Shown one piece after another: positions 9,053 through 18,376 of a stretch of 64,000 nt of DNA. The notes under the pieces are model-generated. The model did no database searches, was not told the origin of the DNA, and saw nothing but the letters and a program-made list of their open reading frames with translations. Source of the DNA: Aliitabrizicola sp041905595 (GTDB lineage Bacteria; Pseudomonadota; Alphaproteobacteria; Rhodobacterales; Rhodobacteraceae); assembly GCA_041905595.1 (NCBI GenBank), contig JAYRKT010000010.1, forward strand, positions 60,500 to 124,499, written 5' to 3'. Both the position numbers and the translations under genes were made by a program. The stretch's first letter is position 1; the number at the start of each line of letters is the position of its first letter.

Positions 9053-9850
9053 TCAGGTCATGTAAAGACCGCCAGCCACGTCGATGGTCTGGCCGGTCAC
9101 AAAGCTGGATTCGGTCGAGGTCAGCCATAGCGCGACATCCGCCACCTCTGCCGGCTCGCCAAGGCGGGCCATGGGCGTCAGCTTGACCTGCTCGGCATTC
9201 ACCTCGGGCGCGACCCCGGCAACCATGGGGGTCGCGATGCGGCCCGGCGCAAGGGCGTTCACCCGGATCGCATAGGGGCCGAGTTCCGCCGCCAGATGCT
9301 TGGTGAAACCGATGATTGCTGATTTCGTCGCCGCATAATGACAGGCAACGATGGGCGAATAAGTTTTGCCCGCCACCGAAGAGGTGTTGACGATCCAGCC
9401 CCGCCGCGCGGCGATCATGCTGGGCGTCAGCGCGCGGATGGTGTTGAAGCTGCCGGTTAGGTTCACATCGACGACGCGGCGCCATTCTTCGGGCGCCATC
9501 TGCCAGACCTTGTGCGCGACACCGTCATGCTTGGGCGAGATGCCCGCATTGTTGATGACGGTGTCGAACTCGAGTCCTGTGGCCGCAATCGCCGCGAGCA
9601 GCGCGTCATAGTCCGACACGTCGCAGGTCATCGGCACGGCGCGGCCACGGCCAAGGGCGTTCAGCGCCGCGCAGGCAGCGGCCACGTCATCGGGGTTCAG
9701 GTCGCAAATGCCAACGGTCGCGCCGCGCTCCACAAAAGCCTGCGCAATGGCCCGCCCGATGCCGCGCGCAGCGCCGGTGACCAGGACATTGCGGCCCTGA
9801 TGCGACGGGCGGAAGCGGATCGTCTCGGGGGTGATTTCGGTCAGTTCCAT
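9053..9850 (-). CDS. Short-chain dehydrogenase/reductase
   Basis: This is a 265-residue classical SDR. It has the cofactor motif TGAARGIGRAIA near residues 25-36, NNAG near 106, the catalytic Ser of NTSSVAGK, the YAATKSAIIGF active-site Tyr-x(3)-Lys and a C-terminal VTGQTIDVAGG block. These proteins reduce or oxidise hydroxyl and keto groups with NAD(P)H. It lies 3 bases after livF and 8 bases before the AroE-like gene in the same operon. An SDR and an AroE-like protein side by side suggest successive redox steps on one hydroxylated carbon skeleton, but no substrate can be assigned. Confidence 0.87.
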   Translation of the reverse strand: MELTEITPETIRFRPSHQGRNVLVTGAARGIGRAIAQAFVERGATVGICDLNPDDVAAACAALNALGRGRAVPMTCDVSDYDALLAAIAATGLEFDTVINNAGISPKHDGVAHKVWQMAPEEWRRVVDVNLTGSFNTIRALTPSMIAARRGWIVNTSSVAGKTYSPIVACHYAATKSAIIGFTKHLAAELGPYAIRVNALAPGRIATPMVAGVAPEVNAEQVKLTPMARLGEPAEVADVALWLTSTESSFVTGQTIDVAGGLYMT

Positions 9851-9853
9851 AGA

Positions 9854-10558
9854 TCAGATTCCCAGATAGGCGCGGCGGACATGGTCGTTCTTCAGCAGTG
9901 CCTCGGAGGTGTCGGCCAGAACGACCTGCCCGTTTTCAAGCACATAGCCCCGGTTCGCGACCTTCAACGTTGTGAAGACGTTCTGTTCGACGAGCAGCAC
10001 AGTCGTGCCGGTGGCCGCGATCTTGCGCACCACGTCGAAAACCTGCGACACCACGATGGGCGCCAGTCCCAGCGAAGGCTCGTCGAACATCAGGATGCGG
10101 GGCTTGGCCATCATGCCGCGCGCGATCGCCACCATTTGCTGTTCGCCCCCGGAGAGCGAGGCCGCATTCTGGTCAAGGCGTTCCCGGACGCGCGGGAACA
10201 GCGCCAGCACCTCCTCCAGCCGCTGTTCCTGATGCTCGCGGGCGGCCTTGCGATAGGTGCCCATCTGCAGGTTTTCCCGCACGGTCATCTCGGGGAACAA
10301 CTGCCGTCCCTCGGGGACCAGGATGATGCCCCGGTCCACGACCTCATGCCCAGGAAGGCGGGTGATGTCTTCGCCAAGGAAACAGATCTTGCCCGCGCGG
10401 GGCTTGATCTGACCGACGATGGTGCGCAGCGTGGTCGTCTTGCCGGCGCCGTTGGCGCCGACGATGGTGACGATTTCACCCTCTTTCACCTCAAGGCTAA
10501 CGTTCTGAAGGATCGTGGTCGGACCATAGCCCGCATCGATGTTCTCAAGCGTGAGCAT
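9854..10558 (-). CDS. livF: Branched-chain amino acid-type ABC transporter, ATP-binding protein LivF
   Basis: The 234-residue ATPase energises the LivHM permease. Walker A is GANGAGKTTTLRT, the signature is LSGGEQQMVAIARGMM and Walker B is ILMFDEPSLGLAP; the last is typical of LivF. I chose the start at 10558 (MLTLENIDAGYG) because AAGGAG lies 7 bases upstream and because this is where LivF homology begins; an earlier Met would extend 18 residues back. The start overlaps the end of the LivM-LivG gene by 14 bases, suggesting translational coupling. Liv-family importers also carry aromatic compounds, urea and short amides, so the substrate need not be an amino acid. Confidence 0.9.
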   Translation of the reverse strand: MLTLENIDAGYGPTTILQNVSLEVKEGEIVTIVGANGAGKTTTLRTIVGQIKPRAGKICFLGEDITRLPGHEVVDRGIILVPEGRQLFPEMTVRENLQMGTYRKAAREHQEQRLEEVLALFPRVRERLDQNAASLSGGEQQMVAIARGMMAKPRILMFDEPSLGLAPIVVSQVFDVVRKIAATGTTVLLVEQNVFTTLKVANRGYVLENGQVVLADTSEALLKNDHVRRAYLGI

Positions 10559-12374
10559 GGGCAAACTCCTTGCCAAGATAGGCTTCCACAACATGGGGAT
10601 CGCGCACGACATCCTGCGGACGGCCCTCGGCGATCACCTCACCCGAGGCCAGCACGATGACGCGGTCCGACAGCGACATGACCGCCTGCATGACATGTTC
10701 GATGGCGATGATCGAAACGCCCGTGTCACGGATCGACAGCATCAGGTCGATGGCGCGGCGCACGTCCGTCTGGTTGATCCCGGCCATCACCTCGTCCAGC
10801 AGCAGCACGCGCGGCTGCATCGCCATAACTCGCGCCACCTCGAGCCGCTTGAGGCCGCCGATGGTGAGCCCGCGCGCCTCGGCGTTCAGCAGCGGGCCAA
10901 GGCCCATGCGCCACGCGGTTTCGCGGGCGGCTTCCCGCGCGTCCCTCTCGTCGTGGTGCCGATAGAAGGCGCCGACCATGATGTTTTCCTCGACCGTCAT
11001 GGCCGCGAAGGGCTGAACGATCTGGAAGGTCCGGCCCATGCCCAGGGCCGCGAAATCCGCGGGATTGGTGGGCTGATGGAACTGGCCATCGACGCCGCGC
11101 AGGCTGACCTTGCCTTCGTCAGGTGTCATAAAACCCGAGATCATGTTGAACAGCGTCGTCTTGCCCGCGCCGTTCGGGCCGATCAGGCCCAGCACCTCGC
11201 CTTCGCGCAGCGTGAAGTTCACGTCTCGGGTGACATGGAGTCCGCCAAAGCGCTTGTTCAGGTTCTCGACCTTCAGGATGTCCTGGCCGATGCCGGGACG
11301 GTCGGGGTCGGGGGCTGCGACGGCATTGGCAGGGGCGACGATCGGGCCGGTTTCGGTCTGGGCCGGCTCGACGGCGGCTTTTCCGCCGCTGCGGGCAAAG
11401 CGCCTGATGGCGCCCATGATGCCGTTCGGCATGAACAGCACAAAGGCGATCAGAACGATACCATAGACAAAACCGTGCAGGCCAAGCGCGGACGCCCCGA
11501 GCGAGGCGCGCGCCCATTCGGTGATCGGCACCAGCAGCGCCGCACCCAGCAGCGGGCCCGCCACCGTGCCGATGCCGCCGATCAGCGCAAACATCGCGAT
11601 CTGGATCGAGAAGGCCAGCGAGAACATCGCAGCAGGCTCGATGTAGGTCAGATACATCGCGTGGAACGTGCCCAGCATCGCGCAAAGCGCCGAGGAAATC
11701 GCAACTGCGACCAGCCGGACCCGCACGGTCCGCACGCCCGCCGCGCGGGCCGCCGATTCGCGTTCGCGCGTCGCGACCAGATAGAAGCCAAGGCGCGACC
11801 GGCGAATTGCCCAGGCCACGGCCAGCGTGACCAGCAGCATGCCGAACACGATCAGCAGCGACGGCCAGCGCTCGCGGAAGACCATCCAGGTCCAGCCCAG
11901 ACGCAGGTCGATCATCATGCCCGTGGCGCCGCCAGTCATGTCCTTGAAGTGCAGCGAAAGGACGCGGATCACTTCAAGAAAGGCAATGGAGGCCAGCGTA
12001 TAGAACGGACCCTTCAGCCGGAAGCAGGGATAGGAAATCACCATGCCGACTACAGCGGCAACCGCCGCGCCGACGAACATGCCGATCCAGGGCGTGACGC
12101 CCAGGTTGAACAGGATCACTCCGGCATAGCCACCGATGCCATAGAACACCGCATGGCCCAGCGACAACTGGCCGGCAAAGCCGCCGACGATGTTCCAGGC
12201 CGTCGACAGCGCGGCGAACAGGCAGATGGTGATGAAGACATGCGACACGAAGGCGTTGTCGATGCCCAGCGGGATCAGAAGAAGCGAGGCCAGAAGCACC
12301 CCGAAGGCGACCTGCGGCCAGCCGATGCTGCGGGTATTCATGCCGGTCTGGCTGTGGATGTCGCTGATGCTCAT
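10545..12374 (-). CDS. Fused Liv-type ABC permease (LivM) and ATPase (LivG)
   Basis: The 609-residue protein joins two normally separate subunits. Residues 1 to about 330 are a hydrophobic LivM permease. A Pro/Ala-rich linker (about 335-365) leads to a LivG ATPase with GPNGAGKTTLFNMISG near 398 and LLLDEVMAGIN as Walker B. The ABC signature reads LTIGGLKRLEVARVMA, a variant of the usual LSYGQQK form. GAGGAAA precedes the ATG. It overlaps livF by 14 bases and follows livH by 9 bases. Such fusions occur in several alphaproteobacterial uptake systems and fix one ATPase to one membrane subunit. Confidence 0.88.
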   Translation of the reverse strand: MSISDIHSQTGMNTRSIGWPQVAFGVLLASLLLIPLGIDNAFVSHVFITICLFAALSTAWNIVGGFAGQLSLGHAVFYGIGGYAGVILFNLGVTPWIGMFVGAAVAAVVGMVISYPCFRLKGPFYTLASIAFLEVIRVLSLHFKDMTGGATGMMIDLRLGWTWMVFRERWPSLLIVFGMLLVTLAVAWAIRRSRLGFYLVATRERESAARAAGVRTVRVRLVAVAISSALCAMLGTFHAMYLTYIEPAAMFSLAFSIQIAMFALIGGIGTVAGPLLGAALLVPITEWARASLGASALGLHGFVYGIVLIAFVLFMPNGIMGAIRRFARSGGKAAVEPAQTETGPIVAPANAVAAPDPDRPGIGQDILKVENLNKRFGGLHVTRDVNFTLREGEVLGLIGPNGAGKTTLFNMISGFMTPDEGKVSLRGVDGQFHQPTNPADFAALGMGRTFQIVQPFAAMTVEENIMVGAFYRHHDERDAREAARETAWRMGLGPLLNAEARGLTIGGLKRLEVARVMAMQPRVLLLDEVMAGINQTDVRRAIDLMLSIRDTGVSIIAIEHVMQAVMSLSDRVIVLASGEVIAEGRPQDVVRDPHVVEAYLGKEFAHAHA

Positions 12375-12383
12375 GTCGTTTCC

Positions 12384-13268
12384 TCAGGACAGATGCGAAA
12401 GGGTCATCCGCTTGCCGAACAGACCGGAAGGCTTCAGGATGAGGATGAGAAGGAAGATGCCAAAGACCACGGCCTCGCGCAGGTCCGAGCCGATGTAGAA
12501 GCCCGAAAGCGAATCCACGAGGCCGATGACCAGGGCGCCGAAGAACGCCCCCGGGATCGATCCCAGACCACCCAGGACCACGACCACAAAGGCTGTCAGC
12601 ACGAAATACGTCCCGATATTGGACGAGGTCGGGTAAAGCGGCGCGATCAGCACGGCGGCCAATCCCACGCAGGCCGCCCCAAGGCCGAAGCTGAGGATAT
12701 AGATGCGCGGTACGTTGACGCCCATCAGTTCGGCTGCGACGCGGTGCTGTGCCACGGCGCGGATGGCGCGGCCGGTCTGGCTGTTCTTCAGGAACAGTTG
12801 CAGTGCAGCGACGAGGATGATGGCGGCAATGAAGATGTAGAGCTGGCCGGACAGGACGCGCACCGGGCCGATCTCAATCGGAGTGCGCAGGCCGAAGTTC
12901 GGCGTGTTGGCGATATCCGCGCCGAAGATCAGCAGGGCAAGGTTTATCATCGCGGTCGAAAGACCAACGGTCGCAAAGATCTGGACATGATCGTCCTCGG
13001 CCGACATCAGGGGCTGGATCAGCACCCTCTGGGTCAGGGCGCCCAGAAGAAACATCATCGGGACGACGATGATGACGGATGCATAGGGATGAAGCCCCAG
13101 CCGTGTGGTAATCAGCCAGGTCACGAACATGCCCGCCATCAGGAATTCGCCGTGGGCGAAGTTCACCACTTTGACAATGCCGAAGATCAGCGTCAGGCCG
13201 ATGGCGACAATTGCGAACAGCCCGCCAAGCATGAGGCCGTTCAAAAGGACTTGCAGAAAGGTCGTCAT
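12384..13268 (-). CDS. livH: Branched-chain amino acid-type ABC transporter permease LivH
   Basis: This 294-residue integral membrane protein has about eight hydrophobic segments and the LivH pattern near the N terminus (LMLGGLFAIVAIGLTLIFGI then NFAHGEFLMAG). LGGLGSIPGAFFGALVIG near the C terminus is the LivH/LivM loop that contacts the ATPase. It lies between the substrate-binding protein and the fused LivM-LivG gene, and together with livF they make a complete importer. GGGGGAAG is seen before the ATG. Confidence 0.9.
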   Translation of the reverse strand: MTTFLQVLLNGLMLGGLFAIVAIGLTLIFGIVKVVNFAHGEFLMAGMFVTWLITTRLGLHPYASVIIVVPMMFLLGALTQRVLIQPLMSAEDDHVQIFATVGLSTAMINLALLIFGADIANTPNFGLRTPIEIGPVRVLSGQLYIFIAAIILVAALQLFLKNSQTGRAIRAVAQHRVAAELMGVNVPRIYILSFGLGAACVGLAAVLIAPLYPTSSNIGTYFVLTAFVVVVLGGLGSIPGAFFGALVIGLVDSLSGFYIGSDLREAVVFGIFLLILILKPSGLFGKRMTLSHLS

Positions 13269-13320
13269 TACAGGCTTCCCCCGGAAAGGGGGGCGGCTGG
13301 AAGGGGCCGCCCCGGCATCA

Positions 13321-14520
13321 TCATTCGGCGAAGCGCATTTCCGCGACCGCGGCGCCTTCGGGATAGACCGTGACCAGCTTGCCGTCCTGCCACTGCATAC
13401 CCATCATGCTGGCCCGTTCGTTCTGGTTGGTTTCGTCGAACTTGATGCCATAGCCTGCGGCAGTCGTGCCCTCGGCCACATCGATGGCCTTGACGGCGGC
13501 GACGATCTGGTCGGGTTCGAAACCCTCGCTCTTGTCCAGCGCCTCAAGCACGGCCTTGGCGCCGACATAGTTGTTCAGCGAATGGCCCGAGCGCGGCTCG
13601 GTCCCGTATTTCGCCTTGTAGGCCTCGACAAACTTGTCGAGGCCCGGGGTTGCCTCCTGGTTCACCTCGAACTGGGTGAAGTCCACGTCATAGACGCCCT
13701 CGATCACGTCATGGCCCACCGCATCCGCCGTCGGCTGCATTGAATAACCGCCGCCGCCGCCGATGATCGCCAGCGGCTTGTAGCCCGCCTCGTTCGCCTG
13801 CTGGAGAAACAGGACCGAGTCATTCTGGTACGAGGTCTGCAGGACCACATCGACGCCCTTCTCGCGCAGCTCCAGCACCAGCGAGGACATGTCGACGGTG
13901 TTTGCCGGATAGCCCGACTTCAGCACCACGTTCAGGCCGGCATCCTTGGCATGCGCGTCCTGGTGGCCGGCGACCGAGGTGCCGTAGGACGAATCTTCAT
14001 AGATGATGCCGATCTTCAGATCCTTCGGATCCTTGCCAAGGCCCGGGGCGATGGCGTTGGCCAGCATCTCGATCGAGTCCTTGCCCATGTTGGCCGCCGT
14101 CGGGTTGGTGCGGAACAGGTAGGTCAGGCCACGGCCCGTCACCTCGTCAGCGACCGCGCCCAGTTCGAAATAGGGCACCCCTGCCAGTTCGCTGACCTGC
14201 GAGGCCGCAATCACGCGGGCCGAGGAATAGGTGCCGAAGATCGCCTTCACGCCCACCAGCGAGATCAGGCGGCGCGCTTCGCCAGTCGCCTGGTTGTTGT
14301 CCACCGCATCACCGCGCTCAAGCACGACCTGCTCGCCCTGGATACCGCCGGCGGCGTTGATCTCGTCCACGGCCAGTTCCAGGCCGCGGGCGCTTTCCTC
14401 GCCCAGCAGGGCCAGCGGGCCGCTGATCGGGTAAAGCGAGCCGAACTTGACATCGGCGAAAGAGGGCGAGGCAAGGGCAAGACCCACGGCCGCGCTTGTC
14501 AGGAATTTCGTCAGTTTCAT
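13321..14520 (-). CDS. Periplasmic substrate-binding protein of the Liv-type ABC transporter
   Basis: The 399-residue protein starts with a signal peptide (MKLTKFLTSAAVGLALASPSFA, cleavage after about residue 22) and continues as a type I periplasmic binding protein of the Leu/Ile/Val family (FGSLYPISGPLALLGEESARG, then AVDEINAAGGIQG). It would deliver the pathway substrate to LivH/LivM-G. It is followed after 52 bases by livH. The family is broad, including binders of amides, aromatic acids and amino acids; the catabolic genes on both sides favour a non-amino-acid substrate, but this is inference. Confidence 0.88.
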   Translation of the reverse strand: MKLTKFLTSAAVGLALASPSFADVKFGSLYPISGPLALLGEESARGLELAVDEINAAGGIQGEQVVLERGDAVDNNQATGEARRLISLVGVKAIFGTYSSARVIAASQVSELAGVPYFELGAVADEVTGRGLTYLFRTNPTAANMGKDSIEMLANAIAPGLGKDPKDLKIGIIYEDSSYGTSVAGHQDAHAKDAGLNVVLKSGYPANTVDMSSLVLELREKGVDVVLQTSYQNDSVLFLQQANEAGYKPLAIIGGGGGYSMQPTADAVGHDVIEGVYDVDFTQFEVNQEATPGLDKFVEAYKAKYGTEPRSGHSLNNYVGAKAVLEALDKSEGFEPDQIVAAVKAIDVAEGTTAAGYGIKFDETNQNERASMMGMQWQDGKLVTVYPEGAAVAEMRFAE

Positions 14521-14539
14521 TACTCTCTCCCTGGTTGGT

Positions 14540-16264
14540 TCAGTAGTCCAGCGCCTGCTTGCCGGTGAAGCTGGTGACAGGCGGATAGGCGCGTTCGTCG
14601 GTCACGACGTCGATGACGGTCAGGACATTGGACGAAAGCGCCGTTTCAAGCGCGGCCGGAAGATCGGCCGGGTTGTCGATGCGGATCCCCTCAACGCCGC
14701 AGGCACGGGCGATCGCCGCGTGATCCACAGGCTGGAAATGCACCACATCGGTATGCGCGCCGAACAGCGTCAGCTCGGCATGTTTCTGATAACCAAGGAT
14801 CTGGTTGTTCAGCACCACGACCACAACCGGTAGGTTCATCCGCTTCGAGGTCTCGATCTCGCCCCAGACATGGGCAAAGCCCCCGTCGCCGGTCAGGCAA
14901 ACGACTGGCGCGTCGGGCTGCGCGGCCTTGGCGCCAAGGGCATAGGGTAGGCCCCAGCCAAGACCCGCCAGGCCGCGCGGCGTCAGCACGCGCTGGCCTG
15001 CCTTGCGGATGGTGATACCGTCGGCCACCCAGATCGAGGAATACGACGCATCCGCCACCACGATCGCTTCGGACGGGATCAGCCTGTCGATCTCGGCCAC
15101 GACGCGCTCGGGGCGCAGGGGGCTTGCATCCGATGCGCGGCGCTCGTCACGCGCGGCTGCGCCCTTGGCCAGACCTTCGGCGATCTGTGCCTCGACGCCC
15201 GGACGGGCAGCGGCCCGCGCCGACAGGTCGGTGCCCTTCAACGCGGCTACCAGTGCCTCAAGCCCAAGACGCGCGTCGCCCACAAGGCGCAACGCCTCAT
15301 AGTTGCGGCCGACCTCGTTGCCATCGATATCCAACTGGATAAAGCGCGCTCCTTCCGGGTAGAGCTTCCAGCTATCGGTGCCATTCTGGTTGGTGCGGTT
15401 GCCGACCAGCAGGACCACGTCAGCCTCGCGCACCATGGGCGAAAGTTCGGCCGCGCGGGCGCCGGGACCCATGAAATAGCCCGCGATGCCCAGCGTCAGC
15501 GGATGGGTTTCATCAACCGAACCCTTGCCCATGACTGTGGTCGCAACCGGGAAGCCCAAGTCCTGCAATTCCGCCAGCGCGGCATAAGCGCGCGCACTGT
15601 GGACGCCGCCACCGGCGATGACCAGCGGGCGTTCGGCCCCTGCCAGCAGGTTTGCAGCTTCGGCCACGCGCGCGGGATCGGGTGCTACCGGATCCAGCGG
15701 ATAGCGGCCCAGCGACGCCTGGCGTGGCGTCCTGTTCACCCCTTCGCTCAGCTCGTCCAAGATATCCAGCGGCACCAGCAGCACGGCCGGACCCGCGCGC
15801 CCCGTCGCGGCAGCGGCAAAGGCCAGATCGACGTAATCCTCGATCCGCGAGATCTCGGTCACCCGGCGCACCCATTTGGCCACGCCACCGAACAGGGCCA
15901 AATGGTCAAGTTCCTGAAAGGCGTTCTTGTCGGTGTGCAGGCGGCTGACGTCCTGGACGATGGCGACAACCGGGATCGAGGCCTTCAGGGCTTCGGCCAG
16001 GCCCGGCACCAGCAGCGTTGCCGCTGGGCCGTTCTGCGCGGTGACGACCGCCACCTGGCCCGAGACACGGGCAAAGGCATCGGCCATGGCCGCTCCGCCG
16101 TTCTCGGTCCGGTAGCCGACCTGTCGGATGCCATAGTCGGGCGCGGCCAGGAAGAAGGCCGAGGGGATCGACTGGCCGAAGACCTGCGTGACGCCATGGC
16201 GCTCCAGCGCTCCTGCCAGAAGATGGGCGCCGCTCCGGTTCGAACGATGTGCTGCGTCTTTCAT
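14540..16264 (-). CDS. Acetolactate synthase-like ThDP-dependent enzyme
   Basis: This 574-residue enzyme has the full three-domain layout of the acetolactate synthase/pyruvate oxidase family. The ThDP-activating Glu is in YRTENGGAAMADAFARV (about residue 53) and the C-terminal ThDP/Mg motif runs from GDGGFAHVWGEI to VVVLNNQ. An FAD- or nucleotide-type middle domain lies between (PLVIAGGGVHSA near 210). There is no neighbouring small regulatory subunit and no other isoleucine/valine gene, so a catabolic decarboxylase, lyase or carboligase is more likely than biosynthetic IlvB. It starts 4 bases after the quinone reductase stop and ends 19 bases before the binding-protein start. Confidence 0.82.
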   Translation of the reverse strand: MKDAAHRSNRSGAHLLAGALERHGVTQVFGQSIPSAFFLAAPDYGIRQVGYRTENGGAAMADAFARVSGQVAVVTAQNGPAATLLVPGLAEALKASIPVVAIVQDVSRLHTDKNAFQELDHLALFGGVAKWVRRVTEISRIEDYVDLAFAAAATGRAGPAVLLVPLDILDELSEGVNRTPRQASLGRYPLDPVAPDPARVAEAANLLAGAERPLVIAGGGVHSARAYAALAELQDLGFPVATTVMGKGSVDETHPLTLGIAGYFMGPGARAAELSPMVREADVVLLVGNRTNQNGTDSWKLYPEGARFIQLDIDGNEVGRNYEALRLVGDARLGLEALVAALKGTDLSARAAARPGVEAQIAEGLAKGAAARDERRASDASPLRPERVVAEIDRLIPSEAIVVADASYSSIWVADGITIRKAGQRVLTPRGLAGLGWGLPYALGAKAAQPDAPVVCLTGDGGFAHVWGEIETSKRMNLPVVVVVLNNQILGYQKHAELTLFGAHTDVVHFQPVDHAAIARACGVEGIRIDNPADLPAALETALSSNVLTVIDVVTDERAYPPVTSFTGKQALDY

Positions 16265-16268
16265 TATC

Positions 16269-17279
16269 TTATTCCTCGGTACAGGCGGAGGTTTTCAGGA
16301 TGATCTTGCCCGTATGGGCCGACGCCTCGAGATGGGCATGCGCGGCCTGCACATCGGTCAGGTCAAAGACGGAATCGATGGCCGGTCGGGCACCCTTTTC
16401 CATGATCAGCGGGATGACCTCGGCCTCGACCGCGCGGGCCAGCGCGGCCTTCATCGGGATCGGCCGCGCCCGCAGGGTCGAGCCGCTCAGCGTCAGCCGC
16501 TTGAACAGCAATGGCCCCATGTCCATGTCCGCGCGCGCGCCCTGCTGGAAGGCGATCTGGGCGATGCGGCCGTCGTCGGCCACCAGCTCAAGGTTGCGTT
16601 GCATGTAGCTACCGCCGACCATGTCCACGACCACCTCGGGGCCGCGGCCATCGGTGAGGGCACGGCCCTCGGCCACGAAATCCTGCGTGCGGTAGTTGAT
16701 CGAGGCCGACGCGCCAAGCGCGACCGAGGCCGCGCATTTCTCGTCCGAGCCGCAGGTGGTAATCATTCGCGCGCCGATTGCGCGGGCCAGCAGCGTCGCG
16801 GTAACGCCGATGCCCGAGGTGCCGCCATGCAGCAGCACGGTTTCGCCCGCCTTCAGGTTGGCGCGCTGAAACAGGTTGCTCCAGACGGTGAAATAGGTTT
16901 CGGGGATGCCGGCGGCTTCGATCATCGACAAGCCGGCCGGGACGGGGATGCAGACATCGGCTTGGACCACAGCTTCCTCGGCATAAGCGCCGCCCGCGAC
17001 CAACGCCATTACGCGGTCGCCGGGCTGAAAGCGGGTCACGTCGGGGGCGGTCTCGACCACCTCGCCCGCCAGTTCCAGTCCCAGCACATCGGTCACGCCA
17101 GGCGGCGGCGGGTAGTTTCCGGCGCGCTGCATCGCGTCGGGGCGGTTCACCCCGGCCGCGTGAACGCGCACGCGCATCTCGCCCGACTTCAGCGCGGGTA
17201 AATCTCGTCGCACCAGTTCAAGCACCTGGGGACCGCCTGCGCGGGGCGCAATGACGGACAAAGTCCCGGCTTCAAACAT
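16269..17279 (-). CDS. NADPH:quinone reductase-type zinc-less medium-chain dehydrogenase
   Basis: This 336-residue medium-chain dehydrogenase belongs to the quinone oxidoreductase/zeta-crystallin group. The N-terminal GroES-like domain has VNRPDAMQRAGNYPPPPG and VLGLELAGEV. The nucleotide-binding domain has LLHGGTSGIGVTATLLARA. The Cys/His zinc ligands of alcohol dehydrogenases are absent. The ATG at 17279 has a GAGG just upstream; a TTG 9 bases earlier also reads in frame. It follows the zinc-dependent dehydrogenase by 5 bases, so both are surely co-expressed. Enoyl reduction or quinone reduction are both possible. Confidence 0.85.
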   Translation of the reverse strand: MFEAGTLSVIAPRAGGPQVLELVRRDLPALKSGEMRVRVHAAGVNRPDAMQRAGNYPPPPGVTDVLGLELAGEVVETAPDVTRFQPGDRVMALVAGGAYAEEAVVQADVCIPVPAGLSMIEAAGIPETYFTVWSNLFQRANLKAGETVLLHGGTSGIGVTATLLARAIGARMITTCGSDEKCAASVALGASASINYRTQDFVAEGRALTDGRGPEVVVDMVGGSYMQRNLELVADDGRIAQIAFQQGARADMDMGPLLFKRLTLSGSTLRARPIPMKAALARAVEAEVIPLIMEKGARPAIDSVFDLTDVQAAHAHLEASAHTGKIILKTSACTEE

Positions 17280-17284
17280 TTTCC

Positions 17285-18322
17285 TCAACCTCCCCAGGGA
17301 AAAAGCATCACCTTCAGCGCCGCGCCCTTTCGGGCTAGCGCGAACCCATCCTCGGCCTGCCCCAGCGGCAGCCGGTGGGTAATCATCCGGGCGTAAAGCG
17401 CGGGGTCCGCGGCCAGGCGCGCGATCGCCTCGGCGAAACCCCGCGGTGTCGAATCATGCGCGCCGCGCAACTGTTTCTTGCCGCGCACAAGCTGGTTCAG
17501 GTCCAGCGACAGCGGTTCGGCATGGATGCCGACAACGGTCAGCACGCCCCCCGGGCGCAGAATTGCAAGCCCCTCGGCCACGCTGGCCGGACGCCCCGTT
17601 GCCTCAAGGACGACATCCGGCGCGACGTTGAAATGGTCCTGCACGGCCTCGGCCAGCTTGACCTGCGCCAGATCGGCAACCGCCGAAATGCCCATGTCGC
17701 ACGCCAGCGCCAGCCGCGCATCGTCGCGAAAGCCCGCCAGCAGCACATTGGCGCCGCGGGCACAGGCAACCAGCGCAATCCCCATGCCAATGGGTCCGGG
17801 ACCAAGGACGACCACCCGGTCGCCTGGCGCGACCTCTGCCACATCGACCGCGTTGATCGAAACTGCCAGCGGTTCGGTCAATGCCGCCACGTCCAGCGGC
17901 AGGCCCGCGGGCAGCGGCAGCGCGTTCGCCGCTGGCATCCGCACGCTTTCGGCAAAGCCCCCGTCGCGGTGCAGGCCAATGATGCGGCGTGCCTCGCATC
18001 CGCCCGGACGCCCGGCGCGGCAGGTGGCACATGTGCCGCAGGTCACCGTGGGCCAACAGACAATACTGTCCCCCACGGAAACTTCGGTAACATCGGGTGC
18101 AACGGATGCGACGACTCCTGAAAATTCATGCCCCAGCGTCAGGGGCAGAAAGGGCGCCATGAAACCATAGGACGGATCCCAGGCATGGGCATGCAGATCG
18201 CTGCCGCAAATCCCGACCGCCTGCACATCCACCCGGATTTCACCAGCGGCGAGCGGTTCTGGCAGTTCAATGTTGGCCAGTTCGGCCCCAGGGCCGGGTA
18301 TGTTTTTGCGCAGCGCAAGCAT
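17285..18322 (-). CDS. Zinc-dependent medium-chain alcohol/polyol dehydrogenase
   Basis: The 345-residue enzyme is a zinc-binding dehydrogenase of the sorbitol/threonine dehydrogenase type. It has the catalytic-zinc residues in GICGSDLH and TLGHEFSG, four clustered Cys for a structural zinc (CGTCATCRAGRPGGC) and the cofactor motif VLGPGPIGMGIALVA. I chose the ATG at 18322 because GGAGG sits 5 bases upstream and homology starts at once (MLALRKNIPGPG); two earlier in-frame Met codons exist. It is the first gene of the minus-strand operon, directly across from the GntR regulator and its 26-bp inverted repeat. Confidence 0.86.
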   Translation of the reverse strand: MLALRKNIPGPGAELANIELPEPLAAGEIRVDVQAVGICGSDLHAHAWDPSYGFMAPFLPLTLGHEFSGVVASVAPDVTEVSVGDSIVCWPTVTCGTCATCRAGRPGGCEARRIIGLHRDGGFAESVRMPAANALPLPAGLPLDVAALTEPLAVSINAVDVAEVAPGDRVVVLGPGPIGMGIALVACARGANVLLAGFRDDARLALACDMGISAVADLAQVKLAEAVQDHFNVAPDVVLEATGRPASVAEGLAILRPGGVLTVVGIHAEPLSLDLNQLVRGKKQLRGAHDSTPRGFAEAIARLAADPALYARMITHRLPLGQAEDGFALARKGAALKVMLFPWGG

Positions 18323-18376
18323 GTAACCCTCCATTGGTGCAACTGCCTCCTCACAGCTAGCATGCACCATCAGTTA

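Noticed and set aside
8241..9485. 414-codon reading of the AroE-like gene
   Set aside because: The first 147 codons run antisense-phase through the SDR gene; the ATG at 9044 fits the family and the gene spacing.
10539..13373. 944-codon open frame on +
   Set aside because: Antisense to livF, livM-G and livH; translation is rich in Asp, Gln, Arg and His with no domain.
14540..16264. Calling the ThDP enzyme acetolactate synthase (ilvB)
   Set aside because: No ilvH partner and a catabolic operon context; only the superfamily can be supported.
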